A stretch of 64,000 nt of DNA. Source: Liopterus haemorrhoidalis (Eukaryota; Arthropoda; Insecta; Coleoptera; Dytiscidae). The position numbers and the translations under genes are program-made. Shown one piece after another: positions 1 to 9,199 of the stretch. Below the pieces are notes generated by a model that saw only the letters and a list, made by a program, of their open reading frames with translations, was not told the origin of the DNA and made no database searches. Location of the stretch: positions 33,894,306 to 33,958,305 of the forward strand of contig OZ020616.1 of NCBI GenBank assembly GCA_963971575.1. Direction: 5' to 3'. Every line of letters starts with the position of its first letter. The stretch's first letter is position 1.

Positions 1-1257
1 CGTACCCGAGGGGCGTGGGGGTTATGTCAATCGGTAGCCTGGCTCTTGGGAATTCAGTAGCTATGGAGCGTTTCTCGGGTGCAGACCGCGCGTTATGCGT
101 GCGAGAGTTTTACAAAAACGGTGATTCGGCGACTGTAGCGCGTAGAAAATTCTGCAGTATTCGAGGTTTTCGCCACTTAAATAATGCGCCAAGCATTCCT
201 CTCATTCGACATTGGGTTAAAAAGTTTGAAGAGACTGGTACAACGCTGGATAAATCAAAATCCGGGCGATCTAGGTCATCAAGAACGGTAGAAAACGTGG
301 AGAATGTTAATCAGTCTGTTCGTGACGACCCAAACCTTTCAATTCGGAAGCGCGCAATTGCTTTAAATGTGCATAGATCATCATTACATCGCATTATGCA
401 CAAATACCTAAAGCTGCACCCCTACAAAATTCAATTGGTGCAAGAATTAAAGCCCCAAGATGCCAGTCAGAGGCTTAATTTCGTAAATCAGGTGATTGAG
501 CGATTTTCAACGTTTACCAACATTTTGTTTTCGGATGAAGCTCATTTTCATCTTAATGGCCACGTAAATAAGCAGAACTGCCGCTACTGGAGTGCAACGA
601 ATCCGAAACGCAAACATCAGAAACCCCTACATTCGCCTAAAGTGACCATATGGGCTGCGATGTCGGCGTGAGGAATTATCGGCCCTTACTTTTTTGAAGA
701 CGAAAGGGGGCGTGCAGTTGCAGTGAATTCAGAGCGTTATGTGGAGATGTTAGACAACTTCTTGGTACCTGAACTGCAAAACTTTCCTGGCTATAACCAA
801 AGAACATGGTTCCAACAGGACGGAGCAACTTCACACATGTCCAATATGTCTCTGCCACGTGTTCGTGAAATTTTCTCAGGCAAATTGATCTCCCGGAGAG
901 GTGACATAAATTGGCCTCCACGAAGTCCAGATTTAACCCCTATGGACTTTTTCCTATGGGGTTATCTTAAATCTAAAGTTTACGCCAATAAACCGACTTC
1001 ACTGGCGCATTTGAAAGAAAATATCCGTCACGAAATGGCAGCCATCCCTGAGTCCACCTGCCGAGACGTCATAAGTAATTTTACTGTTCGATTAAATGAG
1101 TGCCGAGAAAGCGAGGGTCTACATTTAGACGATATTATTTTTAAGAAATAAATCCCCAAAAAGTGTATTTTAATAATTAATAAACATTTTTTCTATATAC
1201 GGCTTACTTTTTTTTTAATCGATCCACTAAATATAAAATTTCTTTTGAGACACCTTG
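1..1257 (+). mobile_element. DD41D mariner-like element, left end at or beyond window edge
   Basis: The transposase is followed by about 100 bp ending in GAGACACCTTGTA, the usual type of mariner-like inverted terminus, with a likely TA target at 1258-1259. The left terminal repeat is not visible because the window starts just before the transposase. Confidence 0.7.
63..1151 (+). pseudogene. Mariner-superfamily transposase (DD41D type), one in-frame stop
   Basis: This is a transposase of the IS630/Tc1/mariner superfamily with an N-terminal helix-turn-helix region of the DUF4817 kind (starting MERFSGADRAL) and a DDE/D catalytic core. Two open stretches, 15-671 and 723-1151, lie in the same frame and are separated by a single TGA at 669-671, directly before the codons for GIIGPYFF. 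The catalytic aspartates appear to be those in SDEAHF, QQDGA and SPDLTPMDFF. I count 41 residues between the second and third, which matches the DD41D (rosa-like) group rather than DD34D mariner. ATG 63 begins the recognisable protein; the frame is also open back to 15. Apart from the stop, all motifs are present, so the copy is nearly intact. Assignment to the superfamily is firm, to the DD41D group moderate. Confidence 0.85.
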
Positions 1258-1769
1258 TATAATACGCAAACGTGTGTCTCTGCGTGGGTGGTGCGTGCTA
1301 TGACGTCAAAAACAAATTTCAAGCGAGATTCCGAAATGTAACGAAATATTCCGAAGCTCACCGAAGTGTATATTGACATATAACGCGTGATAATAATAGT
1401 TGTTAATTGATATGTTTACACAAAAATAATATAAATTAAAATTATTAGTAGCAGAAAAATTATTATTTTAAAAAATATTTGTTTTTGATGACAGTATGTA
1501 AGAAAAATGTGACTTTCTTTTCTTTATTATTATTTTTTAAATTATCTAACGTTTTAAATTTTCAAAAATGTAAATATAATGCAGTGAGTAAAACACGCTT
1601 TGGTAAAATGAATAATTTTTACCAAAAATTACCGCCCGAGTTTGGTCATTCATATCAGTGCCAATAGGTGACAACTTATTTGTGTAAATTTAAAATTGGT
1701 TCGAAATATTTAAAATATTTTGGTAAAAATTACAAATTGATACATTCAATAGTTTGCATGTTTGAAATT

Positions 1770-2020
1770 GTATGTCATGTTGGTATTAAAACATGATAAA
1801 AAATTTCACTTTCTTAAAATGTCATTCCATTTGACATAGGTATGTCATAAAAATAAATGATATATTAGTTATAATGATCATAACCAACAAATCTGAAGTA
1901 GGTTTTACAGCGTAAGGAATATTTTGAAACGACAAATTTACATTTAAAAGTCAGTACTACACTATAAAAGTAACCAAAATAACCAGATCTGGTTTGACCT
2001 TACAAATGTGAACGCAATAT
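1770..2020 (+). repeat. Dispersed repeat, copy 1
   Basis: The segment running from a GTATGTCATGTTGG block to an ACCAGATCTGG block recurs in reverse orientation at about 30275-30405. Shorter matches to its right part lie at about 5727-5800 and 17480-17540. The copies share blocks such as ACACTATAAAAGTAACC. Element class is unknown. Confidence 0.55.
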
Positions 2021-2109
2021 ATTAAATCGGGCAAAAAAATAAATTTTACTGTGTAATAGTTTCTCACGATTTATTTCAAACTGATTTGAGATATAGTGTA
2101 AGTACGAAT

Positions 2110-2218
2110 TTTTCCGTGTGTGTATTTTTCCATGTGCGCTTTTTTCCGTGTGTGTATTTTTTCATGTGCGCTTTTTTCTGTATGCGTATTAATCCGTATG
2201 CGTTTTTTCCGTGTATTA
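2110..2218. repeat. Degenerate tandem repeat, about 31 bp unit
   Basis: Blocks of TTTTTCCGTGTGTGTA and CATGTGCGCTTTTTT alternate about three to four times, with decay toward the right end. It looks like a short minisatellite. Confidence 0.6.
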
Positions 2219-2479
2219 TATAAGAAATTGGAAAAATTATTTTAATAAATATATTTTAAATTTAACGTCTCAAATAATTTTTACTTTCAACATTAAAAAT
2301 GTAGTGCACTGAGTGAAAATGAATCGTTTTCCCAAGTTAATGAATAAATAATTCGGAATAATACTCATTATTTGTCCAGATTTTAATAATGGGCGAAGAG
2401 TTGATTAAATTTGAATTAGTTGAAGTAAGGCGTATGTCTAGAAAAAGAAGTCTGAGGTGTCGAGCAAGTTCCACATTAA

Positions 2480-2694
2480 CACGTTCGCGGACAGTACGGG
2501 TATAGCCGTCCTATTTTTTTATTCAAATATACAAATGACGGCTGGGGCAGGTTTTAATTCCATTTAAGTATATGAAAACTAGTATAAACTGTCCTATCAG
2601 GAACATACCAAACACAGTAAATGTCCTATTATAAACAAAAATCTAAAAAAAAGACATTTTGGGTACTCATTGAACAAAACTGTCCGCGAACGTG
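2480..2694. mobile_element. piggyBac-like MITE, 215 bp
   Basis: Terminal inverted repeats CACGTTCGCGGACAGT (2480-2495) and its reverse complement (2679-2694) are perfect, and each is bordered by TTAA (2476-2479 and 2695-2698). A TTAA target duplication is the hallmark of piggyBac-type elements. The interior encodes no transposase, so this is a non-autonomous copy. Confidence 0.8.
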
Positions 2695-2698
2695 TTAA

Positions 2699-3113
2699 GG
2701 TAATGATGTGTTTCCCAACACAGTTGGCAACGGGTGCACTAGTAAAAATTATAATACATTGCACGATGCGTAGTTTTTTTTTCCTCGAAGGCCAACATAA
2801 CAATCCTTAAAATAATTTAGTTAACGATTTACTGCGTATGACTTGATTTTATCAATATTTATATAATTTTCATTATTGTCTGGACCAGAGATTCCCAACT
2901 GATATTCAGCAGAACCCTAGGGTTTCGCAAAAAAATAATAATAATAATAATAACAAGGGTTCCGTGTGAAATTCAATATTTTACATTAAAAAATGATCCT
3001 CTGGCTGTAATTTTCCTTATAATTGTTTTTCCTTTTTAATAATTTGATTTTTGTTTGTATTTTCAGGTTTTTGTTTTATACATAAAGCAGTATACAACAT
3101 ACATTGCGTTTAA
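2699..3113. other. Non-coding stretch
   Basis: There is no gene. An (AAT)n run lies at about 2936-2955. A hAT-like end (CAGAGATTCCCAACTG, about 2885) may mark a truncated element, but I found no matching right end. Confidence 0.4.
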
Positions 3114-3187
3114 TCTATATAAATAAAATCGTAACTAAGCTACCTACTCATAATCAACGCCCAGCCCAAACCACTGAACCTACAATC

Positions 3188-5560
3188 ATGAAATTCGGCG
3201 AGTATATTTCCTCCATGACGTAAGCACCCACTAAGAACGGATTTTTCGAAACTCATTCTCTAAGTGGGTGAAAAGGGGGTTAAAAGGGGTAAAATATGGC
3301 TTCACGGTTTCCTTAATATCTCTTAGGTCCAATAAGATATCGACTTGGTTTTTGCTTACAAAGATTACTCATGTAAATATTAAAAAACTTATTTCAGGAT
3401 TTTGTTCTAATTGACCCCTAAAGAGGTGAATCTACAAGCAGGGTGAATTATAGAACCCTTCGCATCTTCTGTGTTTTTTGTGTTATAACATTCCTTTTTG
3501 GCATATAGGTATCTTTTTAGAAAATTTAGAAAGTGTTTTGACCGTTTTTTTAAATTTCACCCCTAAAGGGGTAAATTGGTATTTTTGATTCGATAGAATT
3601 TCGTCTTGATAAAGAAACATAAAATTCGGGGAGTATATTCCTTTTATGACTTAAGAACCCCCTAAGAAATAATTTTTTGAAATTCGGCCTCTCAGGGGTT
3701 AAAAGGGGTGAAATGTGTTTTCACGGATTCCTCAGTATCTTTTAGGTCAAGAATATATCGCCTTGCTTTTGCTTACAAAGACTACCCACATAAATGTTGA
3801 AAAACTTATTTTTCAGGATTTTGTACTAATCAACCCCTAAAGGGGTGAATCTACAATCAGGGTGAATTATGGAACCCTTCGCATCTTTTGTGTTTGTTGT
3901 GTTATAACATTTCTTTTAGGCATATAGGTGTCTTTTTAAAATATTTAAGTGTATTGACCTTTTTTTTTTAATTTCACCCCTAAACGGGTAATTTGGTATT
4001 TTACATTCGATAGAATGTCGTCTAGACAGAGAAACATAAAATTCGGGGAGTATATCCTTTTGACTTAACAACCCCCTAAGAAATGATTTTTGGAAATTCA
4101 ACCCCTAAGGGGTGAAATGGGGTAAAATGTGTTTTCACGGATTCCTCAATATCTCACAGGTCCAATAATATATCGCCTTCATATTTGCTTCTAAATATTA
4201 TCCATATAAATGTTGAAAAACTTATTTCAGGATTTTGTCCTATTCATCCCCTAAACGGGTGAATCTACAATTAGGGAGAATTATAGAACCCGACGTATTT
4301 CCTGTGTTTGTTGAGTTATTAAATTCCTATTTGGCATATAGATGTCTTTTTAAAATATCTCGATGGTTTTGACAGTTTTTCAAAATTTCACCCCTAAAGA
4401 TGTAAAAGGATATTTTTTATTTGATAGAACATCCCTTGGACATAGATACATGATGTTCGCAAAGTATATTCCCTCCATGAGGTAAGCATACACTAAGACG
4501 GGATTTTTCGAAATTCAACCCCTAAAGGGTGAAATATAATTTCAAGGATTCTTAAATATCTCTACAGACCAATAACATATCGTCTTGGTTTTTCTTACAA
4601 AGATTACCTATATAAATATTGAAAAACTTATTTCAGGATTTTGTTCTAACCCACCCCTAAAGTGGTGAATTTCCGAACAGGGTTAATTATACAACCCATC
4701 ATATTCCCTGTCTTTGTTGAGTTATAAAATTCCTTTTGGTATATAGGTGTCTTCAAAATATCTTGAAATGGTATTGACAGTTTTTAAAATGTCACCCTTA
4801 AGGGGTAAATGGGAATTTTGTATTCGATTGAACATCCCTTGGACATAGATAAATAAAATTCGTGAAGTATATTCCTTCCATGACGTAAGCAGCCACTAAG
4901 ACGGGATTTTTCGAAATTCCACCCCTAAGAAGTGAAAAGGGGTGAAATGTGATTTCAAAGATTCCTCAATACCTCTTAGGACCAATAAGATATCGTCTTG
5001 GATTTTGCTTACAAAGATTACCCATACGAAAAACTTATTTCAGGATGTTGGCCGAATCAACCCCTATAGGGGTCTACAGTCGGGGTGAATTATACAACCC
5101 TTCGTATTTCCTGTGTTTATCCTTTTTTGGCATATCGGTGTCTTTTTAAAATATCTCGAAATGATTTTGACAGTTTTTAAAAATTTCACCCCTAAAGGGG
5201 TAAATGGGTATTTTTTACTCGATAAAACGTCCTCTGGACAAGATACATGAAATTCGTAAAGTATATTCCCTGTATGACGTAAGTTCCCACTAAGACGGTA
5301 TTTTTCGAAATTCAACCCCTAAGGGCTGAAATGTGATATCAAGAATTCCTTAATATCGATTGACCCAATAAGACATCGACTTGGCTTCTGCTTATAAAGA
5401 TTAACCATACAAATGTCGAAAATTTTATTTCTGGATTCTTTCCTAATCAACCCCTAAAGGGGTAAATCTATAATCGGGATGAATTATACAACCCGTCGTA
5501 TTTCCTGTGTTTATTAAGTTATAACATTCATTTTATAACTTAAAAGTTACCCGTGCACAT
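3188..5560. repeat. About six tandem units of roughly 400 bp inside the Helitron
   Basis: The block AAATTCGGGGAGTATATTCC or close variants recurs at about 3191, 3621, 4037, 4451, 4855 and 5249, giving spacings of about 430, 416, 414, 404 and 394 bp. Each unit repeats short inverted motifs of the form ACCCCT-AA-AGGGGT several times. Copies differ by scattered substitutions and small indels, so the array is not recent. Confidence 0.85.
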
Positions 5561-5698
5561 GTTTAGAAACATACTACGAATTTTACACAAATGAACCTCT
5601 AACGGGGTGAATCTACACCTGAGGAGAGAGTCAGCAATGTGATCTATAAAGAATCATGACTTACAATAATTGCACGATGATGGCAAACCGTCAATAAA

Positions 5699-5714
5699 CC
5701 GTAGCGAAGCACGG
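5699..5714 (+). other. Helitron 3' terminal hairpin
   Basis: The 16 bases CCGTAGCGAAGCACGG fold into a GC-rich stem with a GAA loop and one bulged A, 12 bases upstream of the CTAG terminus. This is the rolling-circle termination hairpin typical of Helitrons. Confidence 0.75.
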
Positions 5715-5861
5715 GTACTCAGCTAGTACACTATAAAGGTAACCAAAATAACCAGATCTAGTTCGTCCTTATAAAAGTAAACGTAATATAATAATAATTT
5801 ACATAAATGAAAGAATAATGTTAAATGTTGCGATTTTACCAGTCGGAGAGTTGAACTATTA

Positions 5862-6104
5862 ATGAGAGCGGCCCAAGTCACTATAATGCGCGCGGGGGGC
5901 TCAAAATTTGTTAGAAGCTACAAATATAAAATCATGCCCAGGGCCCGAAAAGAGATAGTTACGGTACTGGATGTATGTGATAAGGATGATTATGACATAT
6001 TGGAATTTATTCATATTGTCACAAAGGTCAGTAGGTCAGGATTACGACATCTAGACATTGTGACGGTCAGCTATTTGATTAAAAAACTATATGTCAGCGT
6101 CTAG
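5862..6104 (+). CDS. Unrecognised 80-codon open frame (low confidence)
   Basis: An 80-residue open frame begins MRAAQVTIMRAGG and contains the segment VLDVCDKDDYDILEF. It is richer in GC than its flanks, but I recognise no domain, and it ends directly before an inverted repeat (6109-6155). It could be a decayed piece of a mobile element or chance. No function is proposed. Confidence 0.15.
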   Translation: MRAAQVTIMRAGGSKFVRSYKYKIMPRARKEIVTVLDVCDKDDYDILEFIHIVTKVSRSGLRHLDIVTVSYLIKKLYVSV

Positions 6105-6108
6105 CATG

Positions 6109-6155
6109 TTTCCTAATTACGAAAATGCATACGCCACATTTTCGTAATAAGGAAA
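6109..6155. repeat. Inverted repeat, 19-bp arms
   Basis: TTTCCTAATTACGAAAATG is followed after 9 bases by its reverse complement with one mismatch. It may be a terminal repeat of a very short element or a transcribed hairpin. Confidence 0.7.
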
Positions 6156-6244
6156 TATTTGTCATGACGAATGAATATTGGAACCAGATCAACCAGTAAG
6201 TACAAATGCATGGACGTCGCACGGTATCGAGGCAGAGGACGTAG

Positions 6245-6444
6245 CCAATTCCTCTACACGTACCAGTCCACACGGTGACGACCGAGACACCGACGCCAGA
6301 TACTCGCACTGCTGGTGAGCCAAGCAAGCAGTACCATGTGAGTGAGAGAAGGCCAGACTTCTCCAGGCTCCTCGACTCCCTGATGGGTAGCCCCTGCCTC
6401 GGAGATAGGTCGAAGCCGATCCTGGTCAACACGGGGTACACCCA
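6245..6444 (+). other. GC-rich open frame interrupted by the foldback element
   Basis: A conspicuously GC-rich open stretch (no stop from 6245) reads through motifs such as PDFSRLLDSLMG and ends at the 9-bp duplication GTACACCCA. Beyond the foldback element, the sequence after the second copy (7746-7754) continues in the same frame to a TAA near 7815. The insertion therefore appears to have split one open frame. I do not recognise the protein; it may be an old gene or a retroelement. Confidence 0.35.
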
Positions 6445-6458
6445 GGTAACCGACGAGT

Positions 6459-6570
6459 TCATCGAAAATCAATTCATCGAATATCAATTCATCGAAAATC
6501 AATTCATCGAAAATCAATTCATCGAAAATCAATTCATCGAAAATCAATTCATCGAATGATAAATTCATCG
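6459..6570. repeat. 15-bp tandem subrepeats, left foldback arm
   Basis: About seven copies of AATCAATTCATCGAA lie head to tail with single-base variants. They translate as EN-QFI repeats, an artefact of the period being divisible by three. Confidence 0.9.
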
Positions 6571-6924
6571 AAAAAAAATATTTTGTAAATATTTGAGAGA
6601 AATGTCGAGGGGATCGGAAAGTCAAAAGAGCAGTGGTCAATAAAAGTAGACAGACTAAGAAATAATTGCGTAATTTTTTTTATATGGTTTAAAAAAAGGT
6701 AAGTAAAGTGACATAGTATTTGAATATAAATAAAGAAATATGATAAGAAAACTTATATAATAAAAGAAATAAATGTTTTGTTTTTAAGGTTTAATAAGAC
6801 AGGTTATGGGCAATTGCACGCAAATAATTTTTATAAATTCATACACAATGATCCGCATTTTAATTGGGCTAATATGGAGGAAAATAAAGTAGTATGCGCC
6901 TAAAAACAAGGTAATTAGGTTAGG

Positions 6925-7165
6925 TTTAGTTAGTTAAAGTCTAAAACCGAGCGGAGCGAGTTACCCATCTTCTAGTTTAAGGACAAAGCACTATTTTAGG
7001 TTAGGTTAGGTTAGTAAGGGTTTTGTTAGAAGAAGCCGAGCGAAGCGAGCTACCCATCTTCTAGTTTAATGTCAAAACACTATCTTAGGTTAGGTTAGGT
7101 TAGTAAGGGTTTGCTTAGAAGAAGCCGAGCGAAGCGAGCTACCCATCATCTAGTTTAATGACAAA
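6925..7165 (+). repeat. 89-bp tandem repeat carrying TTAGG runs
   Basis: The block ACCCATCTTCTAGTTTAA recurs at 6963, 7052 and 7141, an exact 89-bp period. Two units carry TTAGGTTAGGTTAGGTTAG, three and a half copies of the canonical insect telomere motif. A related unit lies at about 47030-47225. Confidence 0.85.
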
Positions 7166-7574
7166 ACAAACTCACACTAACATAACAATGCCACCTGTTT
7201 AGAATCACCGTACATTGAACAAATCATGTGTGGTATAGTAAATATGAATAGTAAAACTATGTACATAACACAAAACCCTTAAGACTTAACAGATGGGGAA
7301 ATACCATTTTTATAATCCTTTAAGAATGGGTGTATTAAGTACATTTATGATCCCATTAACCGGGTTTTTCTGATCTAAGGAGCCCTGTTTGATTTCAAAA
7401 TAATCCAACAGGTATCTTTTACCTGGCGTATTTTCTGAATGGAAAATTAAAAAATTATTAATAGACCAAGTATGATTTAATAAGTGTAGTCTGTCAACTT
7501 TTATTGACCACTGCTTTTTTGGCTTTCCGATCCCCTCGGCATTCCTCTCAAATATTTACAAAATATTTTTTTTC

Positions 7575-7735
7575 GATGAATTGATCATTCGATGAATTGA
7601 TCATTCGATGAATTGATTTTCAATGAATTGATTTTCCATGAATTGATTTTCGATGAATTGATTTTCGATGAATTGATATTCGATGAATTGATTTTCGATG
7701 AATTGATTTTCGATGAATTGATTTTCGATGAACTT
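7575..7735. repeat. 15-bp tandem subrepeats, right foldback arm
   Basis: About eleven head-to-tail copies of CGATGAATTGATTTT form the inverted partner of the array at 6459-6570. Two units near the inner edge carry ATCATT instead. Confidence 0.9.
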
Positions 7736-8227
7736 ACCGTGAATCGTACACCCAAGACTTCCCCAACTTCATGGGCAAATTCAACCCTTATATTGCAAAT
7801 TGGATATATAATTAATAAATTTGTATTGTTAAAACCAGGAGTTGTTTTTCAATCAAGCCACCCACGTGACAATATTACTAATAGGGATATGCAGTACGCG
7901 CAAAACCAAATAATCTGGACAGATGGTATGATAATGATTATTTGATGAGATTTAAAATGAAAAAAACAATTGGTTATTTATTTGTTATATAAAATTTAAC
8001 ATTTACTAGCATTTGTAACATCTGTTCCGACAAATTTGACCCCTTTTCTGGTTTATTAGACATAATGTTACAATAAAGTTTGACGTTAGTACGTTAAATA
8101 ATTAATAATTATCAAATATTTTACTCTGCATTGCTGGTGTACGTTAATTTTAATAATAAAAACAATAGCGTTTTTTTAATAATCTAAATCTTGGTATGAT
8201 TTTCAAAAACAAATGGTAGGTATGTAC

Positions 8228-8378
8228 CAGGGATGGGGAGTCGGATTCAAAGTGGGGAGTCGAGGACTCTGATTAAATTTTTATCAAGGATGAGAACAAA
8301 CCGAAAACCGAGTCAGAGTAGGTTTTCAAAAATACCGACTCGGGAATCATTAATTTTTCTGCCGACTCCCCATCCCTG
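8228..8378. mobile_element. hAT MITE, 151 bp
   Basis: It starts CAGGGATGGGGAGTCGG and ends with the exact reverse complement. It is flanked by the 8-bp duplications GTATGTAC (8220-8227) and GTATGAAC (8379-8386), with one mismatch. CAGGG ends and 8-bp duplications define hAT elements. There is no coding capacity. Confidence 0.9.
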
Positions 8379-8581
8379 GTATGAACTACCATCTCAAAAA
8401 TGAATTAAACCTCAATTTCTGACGTTTAGCTGTTCGTCAGGGTTGTCAGCTTTATTTATGATTAGATATTTTATTTATTCCATTGTCTGCCAATGGATAA
8501 ACTAGCAACATCATTAAAATTCATGGAACAACACAAAAATTTGATCTGCCAGAAAAAAAGGTGGAATAAATTGATCCTTGT

Positions 8582-8826
8582 CGACTAGCGTAGCGTAGTG
8601 GTAACACATATGCCCTGCATTGCTAAGGTCTTGGGTTCGATTTCTGTTTAGGCATGGCATTTTCATTATGAAATATTAGAGTTGTCTTGGCTAATTGCCT
8701 TAGTAGCAAAGGCCATAAACATGAAAAATATATATGCTTTAGATAGCTATCCAGCAGTTTATCTCTAGTGGGGAAACAACCAGCCCTTAGTGTAGATAAA
8801 CTCTTATTTAAATAACAATTAAAACC
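8582..8826 (+). mobile_element. tRNA-derived SINE
   Basis: The head contains a pol III A box (TAGCGTAGTGG, about 8587) and B box (GGTTCGATTTC, about 8633) with tRNA-like spacing. It is followed by a non-tRNA body ending in an AT-rich tail. It does not fold into a full tRNA and lacks an acceptor stem, so it is a SINE and not a tRNA gene. Confidence 0.65.
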
Positions 8827-9199
8827 GCATTCAGAGCTCTTAAATCAATGGCTTATGCACTGTAGCTTATGGACTGTTCATTGTCACCAAAAAGTTTGTC
8901 ATATGATAAGACGTGAAACCGTTCAGTCCTCCAAATTTAATACGCTGTTTATTGTGGATTGTGCATAATTTTCTAAACTTATAGCTAGTGAGATGTTTTA
9001 ATGAGACAGACATATAAACACATTGGCTATCGCATTCTATCAGTGACACCGCGTAGTTATCGAATGCTTTTACATAACCTAACATAATGTCATCATTAAC
9101 AAATCTTGCTCAAAATTACAAAGACGGACAGTAAATATGATCAATTTAGGTAATTAAGTAGTTAAAATCTAAGACAACAGAATTATAAGAACGATAATA

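Larger units (their letters stand above)
1260..2475. other. AT-rich non-coding stretch
   Basis: No gene is supported here. It contains a dispersed repeat (about 1770-2020) and a short degenerate tandem array (about 2110-2218), listed separately. The remainder is AT-rich with no recognisable protein or RNA. Confidence 0.5.
3114..5726 (+). mobile_element. Non-autonomous Helitron with internal tandem units
   Basis: The element starts TCTATATAAATAAAA (3114) and ends GGTACTCAGCTAG (5726). It is inserted exactly between host A (3113) and T (5727), as Helitrons do, with no target duplication. A hairpin with arms CCGT/ACGG and an inner GC-GAA-GC stem (5699-5714) lies 12 bases before the CTAG end, as expected for a Helitron 3' terminus. 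The body of about 2.6 kb encodes no Rep/helicase and consists mainly of about six tandem copies of a 390-430 bp unit. Confidence 0.85.
6445..7745. mobile_element. Foldback-like DNA transposon, 1.3 kb
   Basis: Two inverted arms consist of tandem 15-bp subrepeats (ATCAATTCATCGAAA at about 6456-6570; its complement at about 7575-7735). Inside them lies a further inverted segment (about 6571-6655 versus 7495-7574) holding GAGGGGATCGGAAAG-like sequence. The direct 9-mer GTACACCCA borders both sides (6436-6444 and 7746-7754). Long inverted arms made of subrepeats plus a 9-bp target duplication match Drosophila FB-type or Mutator-like foldback elements. No transposase is encoded. The outermost few bases of the two arms differ. 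Confidence 0.75.

Noticed and set aside
2884..2960. hAT MITE beginning CAGAGATTCCCAACTG
   Set aside because: No right terminus or 8-bp duplication found.
6459..6570. CRISPR-like array
   Set aside because: Repeats are contiguous with no unique spacers, and the organism is an animal.
6254..6640. Frames with FDELI or ENQFI repeats, also at 7613-7945
   Set aside because: The 15-bp subrepeats of the foldback arms read as protein because the period is a multiple of three.
8582..8660. tRNA gene
   Set aside because: A and B boxes are present but no acceptor stem or full cloverleaf; it continues into a SINE body. The block near 38886-38962 and the one at 58265-58400 were rejected for the same reason.
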